Assembly: GCA_000827265.1 (NCBI GenBank) | Contig: KN834769.1 | Location: forward strand, 729,824-793,823 | Direction: 5' to 3' | Source: Collybiopsis luxurians FD-317 M1 | Lineage: Eukaryota > Basidiomycota > Agaricomycetes > Agaricales > Omphalotaceae | DNA length: 64,000 nt | Notes under the pieces: model-generated | Database searches by the model: none | What the model was told of the DNA's origin: nothing | What the model saw: the letters and a program-made list of their open reading frames with translations, nothing else | Position numbers and translations under genes: made by a program | Part shown: positions 23,414 through 34,863 of the stretch, in pieces | Position numbering within the stretch: position 1 is the stretch's first letter | How the letters are laid out: each line of letters opens with the position of its first letter

Positions 23414-25530
23414 TTATTCCAAGTTTGAATAATCAGGGGGTAGCTCATTATCCAGATGAGGGCCAGGCTGCACCCTCTGATTCAAAATCTGAAATAGTTC
23501 CTCCGTAGTCAAATCTCTTCTATTCCTACGTTCATGCGAATCAAACTCCGTAACCCTATTGTCCCTCAGTACAGAAGCTCGAGAATTGTTGGAGGCGAAA
23601 ACCATGTTTGCAATGGAATTCCCTGTATCTGCAGAATCCGAGGCATCAGATACAGGTTGATTATGTCGCCTCTTTTCCCTAGATAGGGCACTAAAGTTGG
23701 GTGCAGATGGAACACTCCAAGTCTCTGTTACTGAACGCAAACTTGCTTTGAGTGGAAAGAGTCTGGTCGTTTGCCTAGTAACGTTTAGACTGGATACCGA
23801 ATCTGCTGCGAAGGGAGACACTCTGGTAAGAGCACTCTATACATCTTGCTGGTGACCTCGCCTTCTTCGTATCCAGTAGATAAAACCCCCAATTAGCACC
23901 AAGAAAAGCAGGCCGCCTACGATTCCACCAATAATTGGGCCCTTACTATGGTGTGATGTCGAGTGTGAAGGAGGTTTTGTAGGTGTTGAAGGTGAGGAGG
24001 CAGTGTCATTTCCAATTCCAATTGCATTCACCAGAATGCTGAGAGCTGTTGTCTGATTTGGTCCAGATGAGTTATATTGCGGAGATGGAGGACCAATCCA
24101 AGGTCCATAAATAGACCCATTCACAGTTCCTTGATCAACAGCAGCATTATACTGCAATATAAGTTATGAGAAGAACTATATAGTGTAATCATCATCTTAC
24201 CTGAACTGCTAGATAGGCTCTGGCATAATTCCACACCATAGAATCATTGCTTCTTCTGTACACAGCAACCATACCTCTAACCAAATGACTATCTCCGCCG
24301 CCCGTGGCTGTTCAAGAGTCATTTATAAAGAGCCTGAACAACTGGAGGACTGCTTACAACTGCCATACGCACTGAGACTGGCAGTTGAATTAATGACACC
24401 CTGGGAATCATCGGGCTGGCAACTTGTAGTGTCATCATTTTCAGTGGCTGCACGGATAAGCCTGTATAGTCTGAAACCATTTTATTCAAGAATTGGCAAG
24501 ATTTTGTCAGCATCATAACTCACATGTCAACATCATGGAATTGGAGCATGTCAAGAGAGTTCATAATTGCAAGACCTTCAATCATGATCCCCACATTGTA
24601 TGGAACATTATTTCCACCGCTGCTGCAGTTATTGGCACCGATCCCACCTTTAACCTCTTCTGAGCCTGTGACTAGCAAATTTTCAAAGAAAGGAAGTGTT
24701 AAATTTGCAGCATGCATATATGTTTGATTGGAGCTAGCTTCAGCAAACAGAGCAGAGAGGCTGATTATAGGACTGGTTAGCTTACTAACAACAGTATTTC
24801 TGGTGGTGGAGAAACCTACACAAAAAAAGAACTGAAAGCATGAATCAAGATGAGACATTCAAATTCAATTGGGCAAGAATTATTATCTACCCTGTTGCAA
24901 GTGTACTGATCCAAGTACCATTCAACTCTCCTCCAAAATAGGAGCTGTTCATGTTTTCCTAGGAATTTGTGTTATTTTCAGTAATCAATAGGGCGGCGTA
25001 AACTTACCCGAAAGGTTCCCCCAGCTAGGGAATCTGTATCCAGATAAGTTGCTTAGGTATACACTTGAGGGATCTATACTAACTAAAAGGACAAGTCGAA
25101 GGTAGAGTCAAGTTCCTACCAGGGAATCTACCATTTTCTTCATCATCCTCTGTTAATGTCCAACTGGAGCCAAATGCCCAAGAATTCTCAGCATACTGAT
25201 GGTATAAAGAATCTCTATAGGCGCGGTAAGCTTGCATTGCCACATACCCATATATTCTGGTATATGATCTTGATAAGAAAAACTTCAGGAACACCTTTCA
25301 CTGACTCACAGGGCAGTGTCAAGGCTATGCTTGCAGCCTAAGATGCTTGTGCCGATTTTCCAAGTAATATGTGATTACTTACTATGGACCTTCAAAATCA
25401 GGATTATCCTTTGCCAAACTTGCAAGGTAGCTCTGAACTGTATCCCTATATTGTGTTTGGTTGGTAAGGAAATCAAACAGAGCAAGCTCATAAATGAATG
25501 CTCTAGGCATTGAAAATTCCCCAGGATTGT
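23414..25530 (-). pseudogene. GH76-type mannanase-like gene, truncated copy with premature stop
   Basis: Parallel to the complete gene at 26039-28503. It starts abruptly at the exon matching the third exon of that gene (25530); no signal-peptide exon or second exon lies upstream. All later exons, including the 15-base micro-exon and the intron phases, are kept. In the last exon, after the transmembrane helix (GPIIGGIVGGLLFLVLIGGF), a TAG at 23837-23839 replaces a Gln codon; the frame then stays open to the normal end at 23414. If transcribed it could at most give a luminal domain plus membrane anchor without signal peptide. Confidence 0.75.
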
Positions 25531-26038
25531 CTAATGCAAGTGTAATATTTAGTAAGCTCATTAAAAATCGGCATCCATAGTGCCCATGAGCAATAGCCAT
25601 GCAATGCTGTGGAGGTGTGTGACACAGCATGGTTCCTAGGCAGAAAGGCCAGTTCCGGGGCCTACACTGCATGGTATTGCTGGTAGTAGACCATCATTGC
25701 CAATAGTCATTAAAGAAAAATTAATAGCCACTGCTGTCAAGCCCTTAATCTACACTTACTTTAAAGCGGTATGATTAAGGGTCACATGTGCAGAAGAATT
25801 CACAAGAAAGTGTTTTGGGAGCTGGTAAGTAAATTCATTCTGGCCAAAGGACTACAGTGAATATAAATACATTATAAGTTCATGGGACTGAATTCTTGGA
25901 AAGGCAGATATAAGGTACATTTATGAAATTTATAGAGGTAACAGGTTTAGTAATGATATAGATGAAAGTAGATTACTCTTGCATCTCTTCCCATTTCATC
26001 ACATTTTGCAAAAATCCACTCATCAGTTTTGCATTTTC

Positions 26039-28503
26039 TTATTCCAAGTTTGAATAATCAGGAGGCAACTCTGAGTCCCTATCCCAATGAGGGCCTGGCT
26101 GCAGCCTCTGATTCAACATTTGAAGTAGTTCCTCTGTAGTGAGTTCCCTTCTATTCCTATGTTCACGTAAATTTGAGTCAATAGCTCTATTGTCCCTCGG
26201 TCCAGCTGCAGAATGGCTGGAGTTAGAAACAATGCTTGCATTGGTAATTCCTATATTTGCAGAATCTGAGGCATCCCATTCGGGTTGAATGCGTTGCCTC
26301 TTTTCCCTAGATGTGGTACTGGAGCTTGGTGCCGTTGCCACATTCTGAGTCTCTGTTACTAGATCCCAACCTTTTAGTGGAGCAAGTATGGCTACTTGTC
26401 TGACATTTGGCGTGGATACTAGATTTGTTGCAAGGGGAGATGATACTCCAGAAAGAGTACTCTGCATATTATCCCGCCTCCGGTTGTGAACTCGTCTTTT
26501 GTGTATCCAATAAGAAATACCTCCAATCAGCATCAGGCATACCAGACCGCCAATAATTCCACCTATGATTGGGCCCTTACTATGGTGTGATGTAGAATGT
26601 GAAGGTGTTGGACTCTCGCCACCATTTGGAGGTGTTGCAGGTGGAGTGTCATTTCCAATTCCAATTGCATTCACCAGAATACTGAGAGCTGTTGTCTGGT
26701 TTGGTCCTGATAGGTTGTATTGGAGAGATGGAGGACCAAGCCATGGTCCATAAATGGATCCATTCACAGTTCCTTGATCAATAGCAGCATTGTACTGTAC
26801 ATCAAATATAATAAGTCTTCGAAGAATTATACAGGGTAAGTATCTCACCTGAACAGCTAGATAGGCTCTAGTATAATTCCGCACCGCAGAATCATTGGTT
26901 CTTTTGTATGCTGCAACCATGCCTCTGACCAAATGACTATCCCCTCCACCTGTAGCTGATCCGAAGTGATTAAACAAACCTTAGACAACTTGAAAACCAC
27001 CTACGATGGCCATATGCACTGGGACCAGCAGTTGAAACAATGACACCTTGAGAATAGTTGGGTTGCCATATTGCCGTGTCATTGTGTTCAGTGGCTGCAA
27101 TTATAACATTGTATAGCCTGAGCACACTCCTATATGACTATTTGTAGATTCAGTAAGCATTGTAACTCACGTATTGATATCTTGAAGTGCCTGAAGCGAG
27201 TTCATAACTGCAAGACCTTCGATCATAATCCCTGCATCGTATGGATAATTGAATCCACCATTCCCGCAGTCATTGCCATTGATTCCATCTTTGACCGCGT
27301 CTGACCCTGTGAGTAGTTCATTTTCGACGAAAGTGAGTGTTAATTCTGCAGCATTCATATATGTTTGATTGGAGGTAGCTTCAGCTAGCAGAGCAGATAG
27401 TCTAATGTTGAACAAATTCAGCCCAGCAACAGCATTCTGATAACAGCGGAAAACCCCACACAAAAAAGGATCTAAAAACATAAGCCGATTTCAGTCATTC
27501 AAACTTGTCTGAAAGGCAGTTTTATTTACCCTGTTGCAAGTGCATTTATATAGGTACTATTTGATTGCCCTTCAAAGAAGGAGTTGTTCACGTTTTCCTT
27601 GAAATTTGGGTTATTTCCAAGGATCAATAGAAATAGAAAATATTTACATAAAATGTGCCTCCAGCCAGGCTCCCTGTACAGAGGTGAGTGTTTTAGATTT
27701 ACTCTTCAAGAAAGATATGCTAACCAACAGTACAATGTGGAGGCAGAGTCCAGTTCGCACCTGGAAATCTACCATTTGTTACATCATCTGTTGTGATTGT
27801 CCAATCTGAGCCAAACTCCCAGCTATCTTGAGCGTACTGAAGATATAAAGGATCTCCATAAGCATGGTAAGCTTGCATTGCTGCATATCCGTATATTCTA
27901 GTATATGGTCTTAATAGAAAAAAAATTATGAATGAATTTTACCGACTCACAGGGGAGTGTCAAGGCTATGCACAAAGATGAGGGGTTTGTACCAATTTTT
28001 CAAGTAATAAGCACTGTGCAAGTACTTACTAAGCCCCTTCGAAATAAGGATTATCGTTTGCCACACTTTCGAAATAGCTTTGAACTGTATCCCTATATTG
28101 TGTTTGATTCGTAAGAAAATCAAACAGTGCAAGCTCATAAATGAATGTTCCAGGCATTGAAAATTCGGGAGGATTGTCTAATGAAGATATATCACTATTT
28201 TAATAAGCTTATAACAAATAATTCACGCACCTTTGAACTCTAAACTATCGGCTGTCTGATTCACCAGATTGTCAAATATTGGTTGAAAGGCCTTTTTTGC
28301 GCTATCTGTACGCGTTGAGTATGAAGCCGTAATAGTAGGTTTCTTCCGCGGTGTGAGTTTAATACAGATCCCCAGTAATAGTGAGAATTTTTGCTTCAAC
28401 TCACTCGCCAGAAAGTAGGGGGCGCATTATTAAATGATTGGGCAGCTCCGTGTGAAACAAAAAGTGCGGGAACAATCACTTTGCACAATATAACCCAGGT
28501 CAT
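26039..28503 (-). CDS. GH76-type glycoside hydrolase with membrane anchor (alpha-1,6-mannanase-like)
   Basis: Twelve exons: 28503-28405, 28342-28231, 28177-28030, 27965-27951 (a 15-base micro-exon), 27909-27725, 27673-27648, 27597-27530, 27401-27171, 27117-27005, 26955-26849 and 26794-26039 are the segments I could place, all in phase, giving about 619 residues. It begins with a signal peptide (MTWVILCKVIVPALFVSHGAAQ). The luminal part is alpha/alpha-barrel-like, with YTRIYGYAAMQAY, LSALLAEATSNQTYM, GIMIEGLAVMNS and YNAAIDQGTVNGSIYGPW, a pattern typical of mushroom proteins assigned to GH76. A Ser/Thr-rich linker, one transmembrane helix, a basic stop-transfer and a 120-residue cytoplasmic tail follow. 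The family acts on alpha-1,6-mannan in cell-wall or glycoprotein remodelling; substrate here is inferred. Confidence 0.8.
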
Positions 28504-28609
28504 AGTCTGAAGCTACTCCCGTTCAGATCGAATATTGTGAAGGGAGAATGAGATTGAGGCGAGGAAAATAGTGCAGATCGCGGGAACGGCGCTGTTCATC
28601 TTCCCAGTG

Positions 28610-28617
28610 CTTATATA
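28610..28617 (-). promoter_or_regulatory. TATA box of the GH76 gene
   Basis: TATATAAG on the minus strand, about 110 bp upstream of the chosen ATG. Between the two lies another ATG (28599-28597) opening a 28-codon frame that closes just before the chosen start, a possible upstream ORF. Confidence 0.5.
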
Positions 28618-28619
28618 CT

Positions 28620-29814
28620 TTTTACAAAGGCTATTATAGGTATTGACAGATCATCACTGCTTGATCAATCCTATGTCGACTGCATAGCTGTACTATGGTT
28701 GTTAGGGATAGTGAAATTTTCAAAAAGTCACCGAAATGAAGGCCTTCCGCTCATTGAGGGGCTCTGATAATTTTTTTTAAGCATGGTTAGATACTAGTGC
28801 TCACTTCCATCTACTTACATTGGGAAGATTTCGAGAGAAAATAAAATAGTTGAGGGAATAGTGAATGCACCGAATTGTATACTTTCATCAAATGCCGGGA
28901 ACATTACATTAGTGAATAGAATATGTGTACAAGAGTCGCTGGGGCTTGATAGTATGTTTAGCGTAGTCTAAATTTCAAATTTTAACAGAATGGGGAGCAA
29001 AACGAACAACTTGTGCCGTCTCCGTGACAGCACTGTGAGAAACGAGCCAACTATCCCTAACCCCCCTCGGTCTGCGCCCGAAGAAGTCAGTAAAATCAGG
29101 AAAAATCCCAGAAATTCAACCTAACGGTTTTTAAGCCTTAGCAATTTAACTGTCTGCTCAGAATTAGGATACTCGAACAGGTTGAGGAGTTATTAGCATT
29201 TTGATCAAATTTCACTATCCCTAATAACCATAGTAAGTACATGAAAGATCAGGCTATGCAACCCGGCCGGCTACCTTGAAGCTCGTACTTAGCTGACACA
29301 ATCATCAATGACTTTATACTGAGAATAGAAAATTTCCGTTCGGTTGAATGACACAGAAATTCCTCAAAATCCATACAAGGTGATATTAAAAAGAACATCA
29401 TTGGTGTTATAAGACCATTCGGTTCTAATACAGCTTTCTCTGAAAATTCACAATACATTATGCTGTTCATGGGAAGTGAGAGCGCATTCAATAAATTTCA
29501 TTTCTCACCACTTGCAAATGATTGTCCAATTTTTACCATTCACTTTTGACAAGTACATAACAATTTACTAGCATTAACTCTGAGAATAAAGTACTCCATT
29601 GTACTTTCCACAGTAGCTACTTTCGGTTCTCAGAGTAGCAGATCAAAACATTACGGATGTTCATATCAATTGCCTGGGATGTTCAATGCTAGCAATTCAT
29701 AAGACTTTTTGATGCTCATATTGATTGTATTGATTTGTATAAATTGTTACCCTTCTGTCTGATTTCTTGGGTGAGCCGGATTATTTCCACTTTTGGTGTG
29801 CTTTCTTCTCATTA
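28620..29814. other. no supported gene
   Basis: AT-rich intergenic stretch with only short frames on both strands. I see no domain, RNA gene or clear repeat. Confidence 0.5.
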
Positions 29815-30190
29815 TCTCCATCGAAGATAGGGGCCTGAAAAGGTAGTGGTAATCTTCTAGGAAAATCGGCTTTGAGCGCAATTCGGATGAGAAGAGGTCG
29901 TTGAAATGCACGACTATCGAGGTGGAGATAATAGGAGATCGAGGAGGGTTGCTTGAGTTGGTAAGGGAATCAGATTGATTAATTAATGTTGGATTGATGG
30001 AGTTGGAAGGGAGAAGGGTGAAACTGTCGGAACAGCGTGTTGATGAGAAGACACGTACTGTGTAGAGGATGACCCGATGATAACCAACGGCAAAGGTATC
30101 TGAGGGGAGTTAGCACGATCTGCCAATGCGAACGGGCAATAGCGCGTCCGGTCAGTTAGTTGTCCGAAGGGCAGTCGAGAAAGTTACTTA
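29815..30190 (-). pseudogene. GH47 alpha-mannosidase gene, 5' fragment, relic 1
   Basis: Aligns with 37215-37620, the part of the GH47 gene from the Ser-rich stem back to the first exon. Shared landmarks on the plus strand include CCATCGAAGA, GTAG(T/C)G(G/A)TAATCTTC, the ACTGTGTA donor area and the CGATGATAACC stretch. Heavily mutated, no open frame. Confidence 0.55.
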
Positions 30191-30640
30191 ACGCTTCATC
30201 ATCGTGACTCGAATGATAACCAGGATACTCGAGCTACTGTATTTAGCCGGGGTCGTCGAAAGTGCACAATTGTTGAGGTTGAAAAGATGGGAGTTTGAGG
30301 AGGGTTATTGAGTTTTTCGGGGAGCTGAGTGATGGTGATGTGCCGATAAAGAGAATTAATCTGAAGACACGCACTGTGCAGAAGACGACCCCGATGATAA
30401 TTAAAAAAGGTAAAAATCCGCTTCATTGTGGCTTGAATGGTAGCCAAAGATGTTTGAGGGCTACGGGATTGAGCTGGAATCGGAAATCAGCCTGAGGGGG
30501 GAAAAAGAGATTATTCGGAATGAATCTCCGATTACGGGAGCCAATCATGCCGGGAAGATCAAGCCATGCGCGTAAGGGCAACCTGACCGAAGCTGCAGGT
30601 CCAGAAGAGATGCGCAAAGGTCGGAAGTGCCGATGCCGTA
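30190..30640 (-). pseudogene. GH47 alpha-mannosidase gene, 5' fragment, relic 2
   Basis: The start region is better kept than in relic 1: CATTGTGGCT, GTAGCCAAAGATG, GAGGGCTAC and CGGAAATCAGCCT at 30423-30493 match 37624-37693 upstream of the live gene. Coding homology reaches the stem around GACGACCCCGG. The frame is broken after a few codons. Confidence 0.65.
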
Positions 30641-32186
30641 TCAGGTCAGTTTAATCTCAACGCTATGAGATATGTAGTACCAGAGTTATACCGGACCTCA
30701 GTAGAGATGAAACCTTAGTAAAAAGGATCTCTCGGGGTGCCTTTCTGAACCGTTTATTCTCACAATCTTTTCCATTAAAACTACCTGAAAGAGTTATTAA
30801 CTTTATGAGGATTGACAAATCTGGAAACAAGTGGCTTTTTTAACTTACCAGTGTCGGGAAGCATGGAAAACACTCGAATCTTTTCTGAAATGAACGTGGT
30901 GAAAACCGAAAGCCTGTCCCATCAGTTTCGGAAAGCGCTGTTCCGAGTATCAACCGGAAATCCCGCCAGTTTAACGTCCTCTCGCGAGACAGCTTGCACA
31001 ACCCTGAGGGTTCTAAATTTTTTCAGACTTGGCTATTTTCAAGCATGTCTCAAGTTTGAGCAGAATAAAGTACTACCTAGTCCACTGGACAATCCTCTGG
31101 ATGAATACAAATCCCAGCCGAAGACGATGAGTTTCCCGAGCAGATTGTCGAACAGTTCAGCACGGGAGATATCGATAAAGACGAGAGATTCGCGAATTTT
31201 GCTGTCGAGGTTGCACGGTGCCGCTGTCACCCAACTTGACTTTTTTTTTTTTTTGGACTTTTCATTACCGCAAGTAAGTAAGGCGAAGTACGGGGAGACG
31301 CAACAATCGATGTGCTCCGTTCACCTGGGGGTTTCGAGGATGGAATGTCTGTAGGGGATGTGGTAGCTACAGCTAGTACTTTAATGTAATACATCCAATC
31401 TTATATTGAAGAAATCAATACCTTCGAGCGACAGGAGGAAGATGCCAGGAAGGGACATTCACAGTATTCAAGGAGGAAGGATGGAAGTTTACTACACGAC
31501 CGGTTCCTAGATAGAAATGCCAGGTCCGGGACGAACGCAATGCAAAACCTCTGCCGGTCAACAAGGAGATGAGACGGACAGCCCAGCCCTGGTCGTGAGC
31601 AACAAGGATACGGGAATTCACTTTGAAGCACAGTGACGGAGTGAAATCGGTCGCTTGAGGTTTCACATCTAGTTCCCAACTTGGTATGGAAACTCGTGTT
31701 ATCTCAAAGAATATATACTACCGTATCTCGAGTCCAACTGTGAATGGATTGCTTAATCATTTCCAATCGGGTTTAAAGCCCCTGACCAAAGGTGGACGGC
31801 ACAGATAATCGCTTTGGGAGAACAATACTCCGAAATAAAAACAAACAAGCAAGATCGAATTCTTTCCGTGTATCGATTTTCACCCGCAATAAGCAGAAGT
31901 AGAGCAAGTATGACGCTGGAGATAGAGAGTCAGTACATGCTACAGTAATACTACATGGCATTGCCCCTCAGGGCCCTCCGAGTCTCACTCTCAGCGTCGC
32001 TAACGCCGGTGCGCAGAGTTTCGGGGCCCGCGCTATTCAATCCCGTCATCTTCGCAGCCATGTGCACCGATTTCGGTTCATTTATCTTCCTGTGGGTCCG
32101 TTTCTGACGACTCAGCGACTCAAATGTCTTTTCCCCCTCCATTGAGCTGAGAGACTCTACGGGCTCCCAAAAGAACGAGCCGGACT
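30641..32186. other. no supported gene; contains the MFS promoter
   Basis: Short frames only. From about 31790 onward the sequence is shared with the MFS relic region at 20230-20580, so it is probably the MFS upstream region. I see nothing else to name. Confidence 0.45.
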
Positions 32187-34544
32187 ATGACCGCTCCGTC
32201 TAGTCATCCAACTGTCGCCAGGAGTGAAAGCGACAGCGTTCTGGCAGAGCCAGATGTTACGGTGGTTGTAGAATCAGTCGCACCATCAATCAAGGGAAAC
32301 GGAATCAAGGAAGGGTTAACTGCTGTCGACAAACATGAATTGCACTCGGAAGACGTGACTGAGAAGAATTGCCCAGATTCGCAGGATGAAGCCATTTATG
32401 TGAGTCCTAATCATAGTGATGAAAGTTCAGTGAGTTTAACATTGTCTTCCGCACCGCGTAACTTCCAGATAGATTTTGAAGAAGGAGATACCAGAAATCC
32501 CATCAACTTTTCTCGCTCCAGAAAGTGGGGAATCACTTGCTTAGCGTGTTTCTCAACTCTCCTCGCATGTAAGTGATTCGTCTTTTCGTCCGGACCATCC
32601 GGTTCTGACGTGTACCATCGTTTTCATAGCTTCCACAGCAGCGGCGTACAATATGGGAATCAACTCTATGACATCAGATTTGAATTGCACGGAATTCCAG
32701 GGGACAATAGGATTGAGCCTCTTTGCTCTAGGGTTTGCAATTGTGCCTCTAGTGACGGCCTCGTTCAGTGAGGAAATTGGGAGACAGCCGTTATATTATT
32801 TCTCGGTTATTGGAGTACTGTGTATGTTTCTCATGATAGCGCTGTAAGTCTGAGAATGCAGAAGCTATTAGCCCAGCCGCTCATTTCATCTTCTGTCCAG
32901 AGCCCAAAACATCCAGACCGTACTCATAGCACGATTTCTTCAAGGAGGTTTTGGGTCTACATGGGCTACTATGGTTGGAGGAACAATTAGCGATTTGTGG
33001 CAGTCGAATGAGTACGCCGTCACGATCTATGGCATCCCCTGTATTCTCTCTTATTGCAATTTATTTCTCTGAAGGCGAGGGCTCCCCATGTCACTTTTTG
33101 CTGTAGCCGCCATTGGAGGAACCGGCGTAGGTCCCGTCTACGCTGGATGGGTAGAGGTGAATCAGCGGCTGCAATGGCGATGGATCCAGTGGATTGAAAT
33201 GATGTACGTAGTTCCTGTTCCTTTCATGTCTACCAGGAACAATCTGATCCAGATATTTTCGTCCACATAGTATTACAGCGGTTTATCTTTTAGTTATGCC
33301 GTTGATCCTAAGGGAGACACGGTCGTCAGTCATTCTAATGAAAATAGTGAAGAAGATGAGAAAGGAAACTGGTGATCAAAGATATCGTACGAGAATAGAG
33401 GATGAACGGACTCGACTCAGCACCCTGATCTACATATCTTGCACGAGGCCGATACGTGAGTTTCTTGATGCCATGAACTTAATGGATACCGTTTCATCAT
33501 TCATTCTAGATTTATTGGCGACGGAACCCGTTGTGGCTAGCTTCAGTGTAAGTCTTCTGCATCCTTTCAAATTATAACGAACGTTGATTTGGCGCAGTTG
33601 TGGATCGGGTTTATGTGGGGTATACTGTACTGCATGGTCGAGTAAGTTTCCGCTGCGTCTATCGGACCTTCGTAACTTCAGATTCGCGTCCTAGGTCCAT
33701 TGGCTCGGTCTTTACTACGGTCCATGGCTTCAACACTGGTCAGGTCGGGACTGTTTTTCTGACCTTTATGTGAGTGGCATGGCAGCATAGCGGAGTCGTT
33801 CATTGAATGTTCCTACAGCATCAGCTCCGTTCTGGGGTTTTCCACGAATTTCTTTCAAGATTACCTGTATCGGTACGCACGGATGTTCTTCTCCCACCTC
33901 CCAGACCTACTGAAACTGCGCGCAGTAAAAACGTTCAAATTCGGGGACCAGAAGCCCGTTTATACCTAGCTTGCTTGGCTGCAGTACTTACGCCTTGTGG
34001 GATGTTCATTTACGCTTGGTCAACGTTCAGCCACGTCCATTGGATCGCTTTAGCGATTGGAATCACGGTAAAACACCCGATTAAAGTATGCGTCTCCTCT
34101 TCAGCTCATTGAATTGCAGGTGTTCCTTTATGGCACATTTATCATCTACTTGGCTGTCTTCACTTACCTCGCTGACTGGTATGCCCATATCGTCTGCTTC
34201 ATGTCGTGGCTTATGGATTCTTCCCTCTCATAGCTATGGCCCTTTCGCTTCCTCTGCTTTGGCAGGTCAAAGTCTTTGCAGAAACCTAGCCGCGACCGCC
34301 TTTCCTCTCTTCACGCAGCAAATGTATGCGAGACTGAGTTACAAATGGGCTAATACACTCTTCGGCTGTATCGCTTGCCTTATGATGCCCATTCCTTTCG
34401 TGAGTTATCCTCGTTCTAGGCGTGAATACGGAAGGTTTGATTAGCTTTTATTAGATCTTGTTCTTCTACGGACCTAGGATAAGAAGTCGGAGTAAATTTT
34501 CTCGGATGGTGATGCAAGTCGAACAAAAAAGGACGCGAATCTAG
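32187..34544 (+). CDS. MFS transporter, DHA1 drug/polyamine-type
   Basis: Thirteen exons: 32187-32568, 32630-32843, 32901-33011, 33075-33203, 33271-33455, 33510-33547, 33598-33641, 33695-33769, 33819-33872, 33926-34067, 34120-34178, 34234-34399 and 34455-34544; 562 residues, all phases consistent. A long acidic cytoplasmic N-terminus leads to NPINFSRSRKW before helix one, as in fungal DHA1 exporters. The GRQPLYYFS loop fits motif A, and GGTGVGPVYAGW fits the motif C of antiporters (G...GP..G). A large central cytoplasmic loop separates the two six-helix halves; the ending YGPRIRSRSKF is typical. Predicted plasma-membrane proton-coupled export of drugs, polyamines or related solutes; substrate unknown. 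A broken copy of its 5' end lies at 20330-21010. Confidence 0.85.
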
Positions 34545-34658
34545 AGGGATGATTTTTCTCGAAAATCAGTTAATATAGCCATAGAAATAGACGTACGTGC
34601 CAGCTGTTGAGTCTGTACTTGTAAATAACATATTCATTAAAACATTAAAAATAACATG

Positions 34659-34731
34659 TCCTTCTTAGCTCAGTTGGTAGAGCGCGTCACTAGTAATGAC
34701 GAGGTCAGTCGTTCGAGTCGGCTAGAAGGAA
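34659..34731 (+). tRNA. tRNA-Thr (anticodon AGT)
   Basis: Full cloverleaf: acceptor TCCTTCT pairs with AGAAGGA (34724-34730), D arm GCTC...GAGC, anticodon stem CGTCA/TGACG around loop CTAGTAA, and T arm AGTCG-TTCGAGT-CGGCT. The anticodon AGT is at 34692-34694, without intron. A T-rich stretch follows at about 34750. It lies between the converging MFS and GH47 genes. Confidence 0.93.
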
Positions 34732-34863
34732 TGAAAGTGTCTGGTTCAAAATTTTTGGTTTTCCGCCAGACTACACTCCCTCAAGTACTTTCTGCACCGT
34801 AGCTATCTTTGATAATATCTTTGAATTTATATGTAACTATGTATTTCATACTCCAGTTGAACA

